A DNA stretch of 64,000 bases. It comes from Kineosporia babensis. Lineage in GTDB: Bacteria > Actinomycetota > Actinomycetes > Actinomycetales > Kineosporiaceae. Of this stretch, positions 27,608 through 35,752 are shown one piece after another (position 1 is the stretch's first letter; the number at the start of each line of letters is the position of its first letter). Under the pieces are notes generated by a model. That model saw only the letters and a program-made list of their open reading frames with translations, was not told the DNA's origin and did no database searches. A program made the position numbers and the translations under genes. The stretch covers positions 496,001-560,000 of the forward strand of contig NZ_JAJOMB010000001.1 in NCBI RefSeq assembly GCF_021129305.1, in the 5' to 3' direction.

Positions 27608-28321
27608 TCAGCCGAGCTTGACCTCGGTGGTGGTGGCCCGCACGGTGACCCCGTCCTGGCCCACCGTCACGTCCTGGGCAGTGAAGCCGAACGGCAGGTC
27701 GGGCAGGTGGTAGGAGCGGTTCAGCAGCGAGGCCACCTGCGGGCGCAGCTCGGCCGGGACGTCGGTGAGCGAGTCCTGGGTGAGCTCCAGCAGCAGGTCG
27801 CCGTCCTGGATCCGGACCGTGGCGGCCCCGGAGAGCTGGGTGCTGCCCAGCGAGTTCTGGTAGGTCCCGGTGATCGCCACCGAGCCGCCCTGACCCTGGG
27901 TGAACTCCACTTCCAGGCTGTTGTCGGGCAGGTTCTCGGCGACCACCGCATCGATCGAGGCGAAGCCGACCGTGGCGTCGGCCACCGCCGAGTCGACCGG
28001 GACGTCGCCGAGCCGGTGGTTGAGCAGGTCGCTGAAGCTGGCCGAGATCCCGCGCATCTCCACGTCGAGCTCGTCGACGGTCAGCCCGTCCTGCACCGTG
28101 AGGTCGTCGACCTTGGCGTTGACCTGCTCGTACTTACCTGCGGCGGCCTGGGTCAGCAGCGGGAAGCCGTGCACCTCGACCTCGGGACGCTCGGCCAGAC
28201 CGGCCGCGCTCTGCACTCTGTCGGCCACCACGCGCTTGGCCGCCCACCAGGTCACGCGATCCACGATGACGAGCAGAACCAGCAGCACGAGGACGACCCC
28301 GACGAGCCGACGGATGATCAC
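27608..28321 (-). CDS. DUF2993 (LmeA-like) membrane-anchored lipid-binding-type protein
   Basis: 237 residues from a GTG at 28321, with GAAAGG seven bases upstream. One N-terminal helix (VGVVLVLLVLLVIV) is followed by a periplasmic-type domain. Its WWAAKRVVADRVQSAAGLAERPEVEVHGFPLLTQAAAGKY matches the start of DUF2993 proteins (HGFPFLTQ...G.Y). In mycobacteria, members bind phospholipid and support lipomannan maturation; here that is only family-level inference. It is monocistronic with its own terminator and divergent from the LURP-one-like gene. Confidence 0.85.
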   Translation of the reverse strand: MIIRRLVGVVLVLLVLLVIVDRVTWWAAKRVVADRVQSAAGLAERPEVEVHGFPLLTQAAAGKYEQVNAKVDDLTVQDGLTVDELDVEMRGISASFSDLLNHRLGDVPVDSAVADATVGFASIDAVVAENLPDNSLEVEFTQGQGGSVAITGTYQNSLGSTQLSGAATVRIQDGDLLLELTQDSLTDVPAELRPQVASLLNRSYHLPDLPFGFTAQDVTVGQDGVTVRATTTEVKLG

Positions 28322-28792
28322 GACCAAACCTTTCGCGAGGGCGGGCAACCGGTGACGCCACCGGCGCACCGCCGGGTAACCGTGACATACCCGGGCCACC
28401 CAGTGACAGCCGGGGCCACTGGTCGGTATGAGATCGCGATCGGCCGCCGGCGGCCACTCAGGGACCCAGGAGTGCAGATTGGGGGCGGAGCCTGGGCGGC
28501 GCGCTCAGGTCGCGCCACCCAGACCCCGCGGTCGAGAGGACTCATGCGGGCCGTTGCCTCACGCAGAGTTGCCTTACCGCCGAGCTGGGTATTGGGTCGG
28601 TCCTGCCTGGTCGTTGCCGAACCGGAAGAACCGTGCAGGTAGAAGTTCTCAGATGGCCCATTCCGGCGTCAAGGTGTATTGGGGTCATATCGACGCGATC
28701 GCAGAGCTTGGTGACGTTCGGTAATAGCTGCGGCCGAACCGGACCTACGACACAATGACCGCCACCAAGCGGACATCTCACCTGGAGACCTG
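28322..28792. other. Intergenic region between divergent genes, 471 bases
   Basis: It should hold promoters for the DUF2993 and LURP-one-like genes. I could not pick confident -35/-10 pairs. Short open frames on both strands lack SD sites and protein-like composition. I see no repeats. Confidence 0.5.
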
Positions 28793-29395
28793 ATGGTCAC
28801 GGACCTACGCACGGCCGAGCGCTTCGCGGTGAACCAGAAGATCACGATGCTGGTCAACCGGTACGAAATCCGTGAGCTGCTTCCCGACGGCAGCACCGGC
28901 GACCTGCTGGCGTTCGCCCAGCAGAAGCGTTTCGCGTTCAAGGAAGAGGTCACGTTCTACGCCGACGAGAACCGCACCCAGGCGGTCTTCGGCTTCAAGG
29001 CCCGCCAGCGCATCGACCTGGGCGCCACCTACGACGTGCTGGACGGCGCCGGGCAGCCGATCGGCTGGTTCCGCAAGGACTTCGGCAAGTCCCTGCTGCG
29101 TAGTTCCTGGCACCTGGGCTTCGCCAACAGCCCGGTGGAGCTGTTCGGCACCGAGCGGAACAAGAACATCGCGATCGCGCGGCGGCTGTGGGAGTTCATC
29201 CCGTTCATCAACGATCTGCCCTCGCCGTTCCTGTTCCACTTCGACTTCACCGACCCCGAGGGGACGATCCTGCTCACCTCACAGCGCAAGCGCTCGCTGC
29301 GCGACCGCTACGAGGTCGAGGTGCCGGGCGCCCGGCTGGACGGGCGGCTGGCGGCAGCGATGGCCGTGGCGCTGGACGCGCTGCAGTCCCGCTGA
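28793..29395 (+). CDS. LURP-one-related / phospholipid scramblase-like protein
   Basis: 200 residues, cytosolic, no signal peptide. The pattern KITMLVNRYEIRE...FAQQKRFAFKEEVTFYADENRTQAVFGFKARQRIDLGATYDVLDGAGQPIGWFRKDF is the Tubby-like/LURP-one beta-barrel layout (KR and F-x-A-R-Q-R-I-D blocks). Bacterial members are uncharacterised; relatives bind membranes or phospholipids. The ATG at 28793 has GGAGA upstream. It converges on the operon at 29.4-35.4 kb with only a 10-base gap. Confidence 0.75.
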   Translation: MVTDLRTAERFAVNQKITMLVNRYEIRELLPDGSTGDLLAFAQQKRFAFKEEVTFYADENRTQAVFGFKARQRIDLGATYDVLDGAGQPIGWFRKDFGKSLLRSSWHLGFANSPVELFGTERNKNIAIARRLWEFIPFINDLPSPFLFHFDFTDPEGTILLTSQRKRSLRDRYEVEVPGARLDGRLAAAMAVALDALQSR

Positions 29396-29405
29396 ACCCG
29401 GCTCC

Positions 29406-29837
29406 TCAAGGACGCTGATCCGGACCGGGCGACGGCCAGGTCCGGATCCGGCCGATCACGAACCAGCCGAGGCCGGCCACGACTGCCCAGATCAGGGCTT
29501 TGAAGGCCAGGTGTTCCGGAGCTTCCGCCAGGTATTCGGTGAGGGTCAGGCCCCCGGCGCTACTGGAGAAGTACGCGGCGGACCCCTCCACCGCGACCGG
29601 TACGCCCAGCACCGTGACGAGGTAGTGAACGGGCCGACGCTGGTGCGCGCCGTAGGCGAACACCGTCGCCGCCGCGCCGATCATCACGGTGTCGGGCAGG
29701 AACCGGGCCAGCCGCGCCGTATTTTCGGTCATGTCCAGTTCCGGTCCCAGCGCCGCCAGGTAGAGCGCACCCAACGCCACTGCGCCCAGCACCGCGGCCA
29801 GCCAGCCGCCCAAGGTGACGATTCCGGAGCGCAGCAT
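29406..29837 (-). CDS. Hypothetical four-helix membrane protein (last gene of the 29.4-35.4 kb operon)
   Basis: 143 residues with about four predicted helices: GWLAAVLGAVALGALYLAAL, DTVMIGAAATVFAYG, a segment near YLVTVLGVPVAVEG and ALIWAVVAGLGWFVIG. The start ATG shares its first base region with the stop of the upstream A3 gene, so it is translationally coupled. I do not recognise a family. Being the final gene of the A/B module operon, it could be a membrane partner of those surface proteins. Confidence 0.7.
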   Translation of the reverse strand: MLRSGIVTLGGWLAAVLGAVALGALYLAALGPELDMTENTARLARFLPDTVMIGAAATVFAYGAHQRRPVHYLVTVLGVPVAVEGSAAYFSSSAGGLTLTEYLAEAPEHLAFKALIWAVVAGLGWFVIGRIRTWPSPGPDQRP

Positions 29838-30436
29838 CAGCGCTCGACCGGCGCGGTCAGCGGCGCGAAGCCGGGGATCGACAGCTGCACCTCGTCGACG
29901 GATTCGGGCAGGGCCGGGAAGAGCAGACTCATCTCGATCCCGCTCGGCCCGACCGTCTCGGGGAAGCGGCCACAGGTGCAGTCCCAGGAGCCGCCGGCGG
30001 CCCCGGTCCACTGCGCGCTGCGCACGGTCTGGCCGCCCGCCGTGAGGACCGCGGTGCGGAAGCCCGCGTCCCCGCCGTCCGCATAACGGCTGCGGCTCAG
30101 TGCGTGCTCCGACTCCGCGCTCAGCACGAACCGCACGTGGGTGGAGGTTTTGCTGACGTCCACCGCCAGGATGTCCAGGGTGCCGGTGTCTTCGTAGGTC
30201 TGGTAGTTGTCCGAGTTGAGGGCGTAGATCACGCCCTGCGCCGAGGCCACCGGCTCGCCGCGCTCGGGGGTCTGGGCCAGGTACCGGTCGGTGGCTTCCT
30301 GGACGGCCAGTTCCTCGCCGCCGCCACGCCATCTGGCCAGACCGTCGCTGCGCAGAAACACCGTCGCGGCCACCGCCACCACGGCCAGGCCGACCAGCAG
30401 CACCAGGCCGATCCGGCGTACGTCCCGGCTGATCAC
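29837..30436 (-). CDS. Module protein A3: membrane-anchored, C-x-C protein
   Basis: 199 residues. An N-terminal signal anchor (IGLVLLVGLAVVAVAATVFL) is followed by an extracytoplasmic beta-rich domain. Conserved blocks shared with the genes at 31095 and 33216 are PVAS..GVIYA, GTLDILAVDVSKTSTHVRFVLSA, QWTGA, CTCGRFPE, MSLLFPALPE and PGFAPLTAPV. The two cysteines separated by one residue could form a disulfide or bind metal. Function is unknown. It overlaps its B partner (30433) by four bases. Confidence 0.75.
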   Translation of the reverse strand: MISRDVRRIGLVLLVGLAVVAVAATVFLRSDGLARWRGGGEELAVQEATDRYLAQTPERGEPVASAQGVIYALNSDNYQTYEDTGTLDILAVDVSKTSTHVRFVLSAESEHALSRSRYADGGDAGFRTAVLTAGGQTVRSAQWTGAAGGSWDCTCGRFPETVGPSGIEMSLLFPALPESVDEVQLSIPGFAPLTAPVER

Positions 30437-31098
30437 TGCTCGTCCTGCGACTTGGTCACCAACGGCCGGACCGAGTCCTCAGGGGCGGACGACTGCGCTG
30501 CCGCAGTCTGATCGATCAGCGGCCAGGCCGAACCCAGCTGCAGCGGTCCTTCCTGCAGGGTGGCCGGTTCCAGTACGCCGTCCTCGATCGGCAGATCGTG
30601 CACGATGTCGCCGTGGCCGATCATCAGGTCCACCGTCTCCAGGTCCCCGGGCAGTTCCGGCAGCACCGCGAAGAACGTGTAGAAGTTGCCGCCGGGCTGG
30701 TCCGAGGGCCAGGCCACGGACGGCGAGACCATCAGCTCCTCACTGCCGTACTTGTTCTGCCGGGCCAGCGGGGCGTAGATCTTCTCGCCGGAGTAGTCGA
30801 CCAGCCGCACGCTGCCGACGCTGCCGGAGGCCTTCGAGGCCCGGTCGTAGGCGGTGGCGCTGAAGCTGGACCAGCTCTGCGGCTCGGCCCCCTGGGGCAG
30901 TCCGGCCGAATAGTAGACGACCGTCGCACCCGGGATCCGGCGGACGCCGTGCACCAGGACGGTGGCCTTGACCGCCTCGGACTCCATCTCCTGGCTCAGG
31001 ACGGTGGATCCCACCACTCGTACCTCAGGCACTGCCGGATCCGGGGCCCCGGCCGAGGTCAACGCCCCGACCAGAGCCAGTGCGATCACGTGCTTCAC
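30433..31098 (-). CDS. Module protein B3: secreted, lacks OmpA domain
   Basis: 221 residues with a short signal peptide (MKHVIALALVGALTSAGA). It aligns with the N-terminal ~220 residues of the two OmpA-domain proteins upstream: VVGSTVLSQEME, ATVLVHGVRRIPGATVVYYSAGLP, SGEKIYAPLA, WPSDQPGGNFYTFFAVLPELP, TVDLMIGHGDIVHDLPIEDGVLEPA. It stops where the OmpA domain would begin, after DSVRPLVTKSQDEQ. It is either a shortened paralog or a free version of the B domain. It overlaps both neighbours by four bases. Confidence 0.75.
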   Translation of the reverse strand: MKHVIALALVGALTSAGAPDPAVPEVRVVGSTVLSQEMESEAVKATVLVHGVRRIPGATVVYYSAGLPQGAEPQSWSSFSATAYDRASKASGSVGSVRLVDYSGEKIYAPLARQNKYGSEELMVSPSVAWPSDQPGGNFYTFFAVLPELPGDLETVDLMIGHGDIVHDLPIEDGVLEPATLQEGPLQLGSAWPLIDQTAAAQSSAPEDSVRPLVTKSQDEQ

Positions 31099-31706
31099 GG
31101 TGCTCCTACTCGGTTGACCGGCGCCGTCAGCGGCACGAAGCCCGGCACCTTGAGCTGGATCTCGGTCACGTTCTCGGGCAGCACCGGGAAGAGCAGGCTG
31201 ACCTGCACGCCCCGGTCGTCGATCACCTCGGGCCGGCGCCCGCAGGTGCAGTCCGAGCCGAGGTCCTTGGCCCCGGTCCAGCGAGCCCCCGACATCGACA
31301 GGTCGGCCTGCTCGGCGATCAGCCGCACGGTGTTGAAGCCGTGCTGGGTGTTCTCGACGTAACCGCCCAGATCCAGCTTCAGTTCGGTCTGGGCGCTCAT
31401 CGCGAACCGCACGTGCGTGGAGGTCTCGCTGACGTCCACGGCCAGGATCTCCAGCGTGCCCGGGGCCTCGAAGTCGCTGCCGCCCGTAGCCGGCCGGGCG
31501 TAGATCACGCCGGAACTGCTGGCCACCGGTTCAGGCCGGACCGCCTCGGCACTCAGAAAGCGTTCGGTGGCCTCACCCACGGTCAGGTCCCCGGTGACGG
31601 CCTGCTGCTGCGGAACGGTTTCCGGCTCGTCCCGGAAGTAGAAGACGGCTCCGATGCCCACCAGCAGCGCCAGAACGAGCGCGACCGGGACTGCTACCCG
31701 CTTCAT
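31095..31706 (-). CDS. Module protein A2: membrane-anchored, C-x-C protein
   Basis: 203 residues: a signal anchor (VALVLALLVGIGAVFYF) and a domain paralogous to A3 (PVASSSGVIYA, GTLEILAVDVSETSTHVRFAMSA, ARWTGA, CTCGRRPE, VSLLFPVLPENVTEIQL, PGFVPLTAPV). It is tightly coupled to the OmpA-type B2 gene (31703) and the B3 gene. There are no catalytic motifs that I recognise. The even spacing of hydrophobic strands suggests a beta-sandwich. Confidence 0.75.
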   Translation of the reverse strand: MKRVAVPVALVLALLVGIGAVFYFRDEPETVPQQQAVTGDLTVGEATERFLSAEAVRPEPVASSSGVIYARPATGGSDFEAPGTLEILAVDVSETSTHVRFAMSAQTELKLDLGGYVENTQHGFNTVRLIAEQADLSMSGARWTGAKDLGSDCTCGRRPEVIDDRGVQVSLLFPVLPENVTEIQLKVPGFVPLTAPVNRVGAP

Positions 31707-32821
31707 TTCGCACCCTCCTGCTTGAAGATCACGCTGACCCGGCGGTTCTGCTTACGTCCGGCCTCGGTGCTGTTGTTCGCCACCGGTTCTTCCGCGCCCC
31801 GGCCGGTCATCTTCAGCCAGGTGCCGGGAACCTTCACGAGCGGGGTCAGGGCCTCGCCCACAGCCCGTGCCCGTTCCCTCGAGAGCTTTAGGTTGTGCTG
31901 CTTACTGCCGGTGCTGTCGGTGTGCCCGACGATCAGGATCTCCCCGCCGTCGGCCGATTCGTTCAGCTTGTCGGCCACCTGCTGCAGCACCTCGGATGCG
32001 GCCCCGTCCAGCTCGGCGGAGTCGACGGCGAACAGCACGTCCGACGAGATGTCCACCGTGACGGTCTCTTCCGTCGTCTCCTCGACCACCGTGCCGTCGG
32101 CGTTCGCGACGCTCAGGGTGAGCGGGCGGATCGAGTCCTGCGGCCGCAGCGAATAGGCGGCCTCGGCCTGGTCGATCGGGTTGACCTGAGGCCAGGCCTC
32201 CCCCATCCGGATCGGTTCTTCCTGCGGCACCGACGGCTGCAGCAGCCCTGTCCCGATCGGCACGTTCTGCACCACGTCGCCGTGGCCGACCATCACGTCC
32301 ACCGTGCTGAGTTCGGCTGGCAGTTCGGGCATCACCGCGTAGAACGTCCAGAAGACGCCGCCGGGCTCGTGCGCGGGCCAGGACCGGGCGGGCGAGGCCA
32401 GCAACCGGCCCGACGAGGTGTCGTTGTCCGCGAAGAGCGGCGTGTAGATCTTCTCCCCCGAGAAATCGACCAGACGGACGGCGCCCGCACCACCCGCGGT
32501 GATGTTGCGGTCGAGCGAGGAGGAGTTGAACTTGTAGAGGGCCTGCGGATCGGCACCTTCGGCCAGACCGGCCGAGTAGTAGACCACCGTTGCCCCGGCG
32601 ATCCGGCGTACGCCGTGCACCAGAACCGTTGCCGTGGGCTTGGTCCCGTCCATCTCGTCGTAGAGCGTCGTGGAGCCCAGCACCGGCACCTCCTGCGCGC
32701 TCAGCTGCTCGGCCGGCATCGCGGTGAGGGTGGGGGTCGGTGTGCTCGAGGCCTGCGCGGACGTCGGCACCAGCAGCACCGCAGCCAGGCCGGCCACACC
32801 GAGGCTCGTTCGCAAAGACAT
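31703..32821 (-). CDS. Module protein B2: secreted B domain with C-terminal OmpA domain
   Basis: 372 residues with GAGGAG upstream of the ATG at 32821. The signal peptide ends near SAQA. The B domain occupies ~45-230 (VPVLGSTTLYDEMDG, ATVLVHGVRRIAGATVVYYSAGLA, SGEKIYTPLF, VMPELPAELSTVDVMVGHGDVVQNVPI). The C-terminal ~115 residues are an OmpA/MotB peptidoglycan-binding domain (DVLFAVDSAEL, VGHTDSTGSKQHN, LSRERARAVGEAL, GRGAEEPVANNSTEAGRKQNRRV). In a monoderm this domain should dock onto the cell wall. Partner A2 overlaps by four bases. Confidence 0.85.
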   Translation of the reverse strand: MSLRTSLGVAGLAAVLLVPTSAQASSTPTPTLTAMPAEQLSAQEVPVLGSTTLYDEMDGTKPTATVLVHGVRRIAGATVVYYSAGLAEGADPQALYKFNSSSLDRNITAGGAGAVRLVDFSGEKIYTPLFADNDTSSGRLLASPARSWPAHEPGGVFWTFYAVMPELPAELSTVDVMVGHGDVVQNVPIGTGLLQPSVPQEEPIRMGEAWPQVNPIDQAEAAYSLRPQDSIRPLTLSVANADGTVVEETTEETVTVDISSDVLFAVDSAELDGAASEVLQQVADKLNESADGGEILIVGHTDSTGSKQHNLKLSRERARAVGEALTPLVKVPGTWLKMTGRGAEEPVANNSTEAGRKQNRRVSVIFKQEGAK

Positions 32822-32835
32822 TGCTGCTCCTCGCA

Positions 32836-33210
32836 TCAGCGCAGGTTGTCGCGCGCCGAGCGCATCTGGCGCCGCTGGGCGAGCAGCAACGCCGCCCAGG
32901 CCTGCGGATCCTCGGCCCGCACCCGCACGCTCTCGGACCAGGTGAAGAACTGCTGGGCCAGATCGTCCATCGAGTGCACCGGATCCGGTGCGCCGCCGTG
33001 CCGGAATCCGCCGTCTCCGGCGTGATTCAGGTTGGCGCCGTACAGATCCCAGAGCCCGGCGTCGGCCAGCGCGTCCGAGACCACCGCGGTACCCTCCACC
33101 CAGGGTGCGGCCAGCGCGTGCACCTCGTCCCGGGACCGGCTGCCGTTCAGCAGCTCGTGCCACCAGGTTCGGACGGTGTCGACGTCCGGCATCGCCGGCT
33201 TCTGAGTCAT
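32836..33210 (-). CDS. Hypothetical cytosolic protein, 124 residues
   Basis: The ATG at 33210 (MTQKPAMPDVDTVRTWW) has AGGAAG upstream. It is acidic and Trp-rich, with no signal peptide or membrane helix, mostly helical in character (RDEVHALAAPWVEG, SMDDLAQQFFTWSESVRVRAEDPQAWAALLLAQRR). It sits between the first and second A/B pairs, five bases after A1 and 14 bases before B2. It is the only apparently cytosolic soluble member of the operon, so it may be a regulator or chaperone, but I cannot assign it. Confidence 0.65.
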   Translation of the reverse strand: MTQKPAMPDVDTVRTWWHELLNGSRSRDEVHALAAPWVEGTAVVSDALADAGLWDLYGANLNHAGDGGFRHGGAPDPVHSMDDLAQQFFTWSESVRVRAEDPQAWAALLLAQRRQMRSARDNLR

Positions 33211-33215
33211 CGGGT

Positions 33216-33833
33216 TCACTTCCTGGTGACGGGTGCGGTGACGGGATCGAAGCCCGGGTAGGAGACCTCGATCTCGGTCGTCTCCTCGGGCAGAGCCGGG
33301 AAGATCCCGCTCAGTTCCATCGGCTCGGGGGTGAACCGCTGGGGCAGCGAGGCACAGGCACACATCGAGTAGAGGCCGTTGTCGGAGCGCCAGGTGCTGC
33401 GCAGCAGCTTGAGATCCTGCTGCGGCGCACTGATCTCCAGGGCGGATTCACGCAGGCCGAACTTGCTGGCGTAGTTGATCGCCCGGACATCACTCGCCTG
33501 CTCGGCCACCACCGAGACCCGAACGTGAGTGGACGCGGGGCCGGCCGTCACCTCATGAACCCGCAGCGTTGCCGGGATCTCGGCGACCTCGCCCTGCTTG
33601 CCGTTCTGATAGCCGTAGAAGAAACCCTCACCTGAGGCCAGGACCTCCCGCGCAGGCGGGCCGTCAGCCAGGTACAGCTTCTCCAGGTCGGCCACGGACG
33701 ATCCGCTCGAGCGCTCTTCCTTTTCGGTGGTCACCGGTGCCGGAGTATCGGTTCCGAAGGAGCAGGCGGACACCGCACCCAGCAGGAGCGCAACCGTCGC
33801 AAAGGCAACCCCGGTGCGCAGACGCGTCCTCAA
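33216..33833 (-). CDS. Module protein A1: lipoprotein, C-x-C protein
   Basis: 205 residues. Unlike A2 and A3 it starts with a lipoprotein signal (TVALLLGAVSAC, lipobox Cys24). The rest aligns more weakly with the other A proteins: EVLASGEGFFYGY, ATLRVHEVTAGPASTHVRVSVVA, STWRSD, CACASLPQ, LSGIFPALPEETTEIEVSYPGFDPVTAPV. The C-x-C pair and the LPE...PGFxPxTAPV end are kept. It overlaps the OmpA-type B1 gene by four bases. Confidence 0.75.
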   Translation of the reverse strand: MRTRLRTGVAFATVALLLGAVSACSFGTDTPAPVTTEKEERSSGSSVADLEKLYLADGPPAREVLASGEGFFYGYQNGKQGEVAEIPATLRVHEVTAGPASTHVRVSVVAEQASDVRAINYASKFGLRESALEISAPQQDLKLLRSTWRSDNGLYSMCACASLPQRFTPEPMELSGIFPALPEETTEIEVSYPGFDPVTAPVTRK

Positions 33834-34972
33834 TTCTGCTCCTTCGGCGCGAAGACAACACTGACGCGGCGGTTCTGCCGACGTCCCTCCGCCGTGCTGT
33901 TCTCCTCCAATGGCTCTCGCGCGCCCTTACCGGAGATTCCGTAGGTGACGCCGGGAACCGTGATCAACGGCTCGAGTGCCTGGGCCACCGCACGAGCCCG
34001 GCGCTTGGACAGCTTCTCGTTGTGCGCGGCCGTGCCGGTGCTGTCGGTGTGCCCGACGATCTCGATCTCGCCGCCGGCCGCCGAGGAGTTCACCTGAGCC
34101 GCAGCTTTGCTCAGGGCCTGGTCGGCGTCCGGGCCGAGCTCGGCCGAGTCCACTGCGAACAGCACGTCCGAGGCGATGTCCACCGAGGTGTCCTCGGCGC
34201 TGCTGCGCTCGGTGACCGTGCCCTCGATGTCCGAGGTCTCCAGGTGCAGCGACATCACCGACTCGGCCTGGGTGGCCGCCGCGGCGGAGACGTCGGCCAG
34301 ATCGATCGCGGGCCAGCCCTCCCCGAGCCGGATCGTCGGGTTCTCGTCGTCCTGCACCACCGCGGGCTCCAGCACGCCGTCCTCGATCGGCACATCGGGC
34401 ACGATGTCGCCGTTGCCGAGCTGGATGTCGATCGCGCTCAGGCTCTGCGGCAACTCGGCCATGACCAGGTAGAAGGTGTAGAAGGTGCCGCCCGTGCTCT
34501 CCGGTGGCCAGGCCCGGTAGGGCGAGACCAGCAGCCGGTCGACGCGCTCGTCCCCGCCCTTGGGCAGGTAGAGGGGCAGGTAGGCCTTGCGGCCGTCGAA
34601 GTCGAGCAGCCGGATGTTGCTGAACGACGAACTGCCCTTGATCCGGTCCAAGTGGTTGCGCTTGAAGTTGCCCCACGACGCCGGACCGCTTCCGGCCGGG
34701 ATCCCGGCCGAGTAGTAGAGCACCGTGCCGCCCGGGACCCGGCGCAGCCCGTGCACCAGCACGGTCGCCTGAACTCCCTGGATCTCCTCGTCACCGGTGA
34801 TGATCGCGGCGCCCCCGGTGATCGTGGTCCGGCCCAGCACCGGCACCTCGGCCGCGGCGCGCGCAGCATCGGCCTCAGCTGTGGAAGTCGGGGTGGGGGT
34901 CGACGTGGCCTGCGCCGGGCCGGAGACCAGGGTCAGCGCCAAAGCCGTTGCCACGGCGGCTAAAGCCTTCAC
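33830..34972 (-). CDS. Module protein B1: secreted B domain with C-terminal OmpA domain
   Basis: 380 residues. The signal peptide ends near GPAQA, then a Ser/Thr/Pro linker. The B domain contains VPVLGRTTITGG, ATVLVHGLRRVPGGTVLYYSAG, DGRKAYLPLY, GGTFYTFYLVMAELP and GNGDIVPDVPIEDGVLEPA. A C-terminal OmpA domain follows (DVLFAVDSAELG, VGHTDSTGTAAHN, LSKRRARAVAQAL, GKGAREPLEENSTAEGRRQNRRVSVVF). It is the first of three B copies in transcription order and is coupled to the upstream membrane gene by ATGA. Confidence 0.85.
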   Translation of the reverse strand: MKALAAVATALALTLVSGPAQATSTPTPTSTAEADAARAAAEVPVLGRTTITGGAAIITGDEEIQGVQATVLVHGLRRVPGGTVLYYSAGIPAGSGPASWGNFKRNHLDRIKGSSSFSNIRLLDFDGRKAYLPLYLPKGGDERVDRLLVSPYRAWPPESTGGTFYTFYLVMAELPQSLSAIDIQLGNGDIVPDVPIEDGVLEPAVVQDDENPTIRLGEGWPAIDLADVSAAAATQAESVMSLHLETSDIEGTVTERSSAEDTSVDIASDVLFAVDSAELGPDADQALSKAAAQVNSSAAGGEIEIVGHTDSTGTAAHNEKLSKRRARAVAQALEPLITVPGVTYGISGKGAREPLEENSTAEGRRQNRRVSVVFAPKEQN

Positions 34973-35358
34973 CTCGGCCCTTTGAGGTAGCTCTTGGCCG
35001 CCCGCTGGTTCACCAGGATCAGGATCGCGATCGGCAGGATCAGCGAGGTCAGGCCGCGCGGATCGCCCTGGCCCAGCGCACCGAGAGCCATGAAGATCAG
35101 GACCGAGGCGATCACCACGATCCAGATGAAGGTCTTGCGGTTGCCCCGATGCACCCGCCGAGCCAGGAACAACGCCACTACCGACGGCCAGGTGCCCCAG
35201 GTCAGTGCCCCGAGCTCTTCGGCGCCGGTCTCGAACAGAGCCACGTACAGCACGGCCGACAGCACGCCGAGAATCCCGACCGCGTACAGCAGACCGCGTA
35301 CCCAGCGCAGCGACTTCGGCATCACCCGGGGCGGCTGGAACTGGTCGTACTCACTCAC
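34969..35358 (-). CDS. Hypothetical membrane protein, first gene of the A/B operon
   Basis: 129 residues from a GTG at 35358 with AGGAGGA seven bases upstream; a longer in-frame start at 35442 lacks such a site. About four hydrophobic helices: GLLYAVGILGVLSAVLYVALF, WPSVVALFLA, IWIVVIASVLIFMALGAL and LILPIAILILVNQ, with a basic C-terminus. No known family. Its strong SD and first position mark the start of the nine-gene transcription unit, with the conserved upstream element about 140 bases away. Confidence 0.75.
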   Translation of the reverse strand: MSEYDQFQPPRVMPKSLRWVRGLLYAVGILGVLSAVLYVALFETGAEELGALTWGTWPSVVALFLARRVHRGNRKTFIWIVVIASVLIFMALGALGQGDPRGLTSLILPIAILILVNQRAAKSYLKGPR

Positions 35359-35495
35359 GAAGGACTCCTCCTGGACGCTGAAACCGTGGGTCCGGCCGAT
35401 CAACCGTGGCCCGAGGCCCCTCGCGACTGCCCGCCCGCACATGCCCCCCGGCGGCGGCTCACTCTAGAGAGCCGTCCAGCGGCTGAACACTTCCC

Positions 35496-35542
35496 GTGAA
35501 CGACGTCACGTCCGATGCGGGCGATTCGCGACCCTTGGTCAG
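35496..35542 (-). promoter_or_regulatory. Conserved upstream element, copy 1
   Basis: Read on the minus strand: CTGACC-N2-GGGTC, 10 bases, CGCATCGGACGTGA, 5 bases, TTCAC. The same blocks with identical spacing recur at 36808-36854, also upstream of a minus-strand gene. Conservation of blocks with variable spacers suggests a promoter plus activator site rather than a simple duplication. Confidence 0.65.
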
Positions 35543-35664
35543 GCCAGGTCTACACACCGTGGAGAATAGGACGCTGGTCCGAAAATGCTTGACTACTTTG
35601 CGTTTACCAGCGCCAAAGCCCGACAAATCAGACCCGGGGAATGAACTGTTCACCGCGGCAACAG

Positions 35665-35703
35665 TATTGGCCGGCGACGTCCCTCCGAAGTCGCCGGCCA
35701 ATA
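35665..35703 (-). terminator. Terminator of the small-membrane-protein cluster
   Basis: A perfect 14-bp stem (35665-35678 with 35690-35703) and an 11-base loop lie 50 bases beyond the stop of the last gene. No strong U-run. Confidence 0.7.
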
Positions 35704-35752
35704 CCTTGCTTCCCCGCTCCGGGCAGCTTATCGGAACGAAAAGCGCTGCGCC

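Larger units (their letters stand above)
35359..35752. other. Intergenic region, 394 bases
   Basis: It contains the upstream region of the A/B operon with a conserved element (35496-35542), a weaker CGCTGGT/ACCAGCG inverted repeat around an AT-rich stretch (~35564-35605) and the terminator of the next cluster (35665-35703). There is no supported coding sequence. Confidence 0.65.

Noticed and set aside
28428-28724. 98-codon plus-strand open frame between the DUF2993 and LURP-one genes
   Set aside because: No SD, Arg/Gly-rich composition, and it would fill a region needed for divergent promoters.
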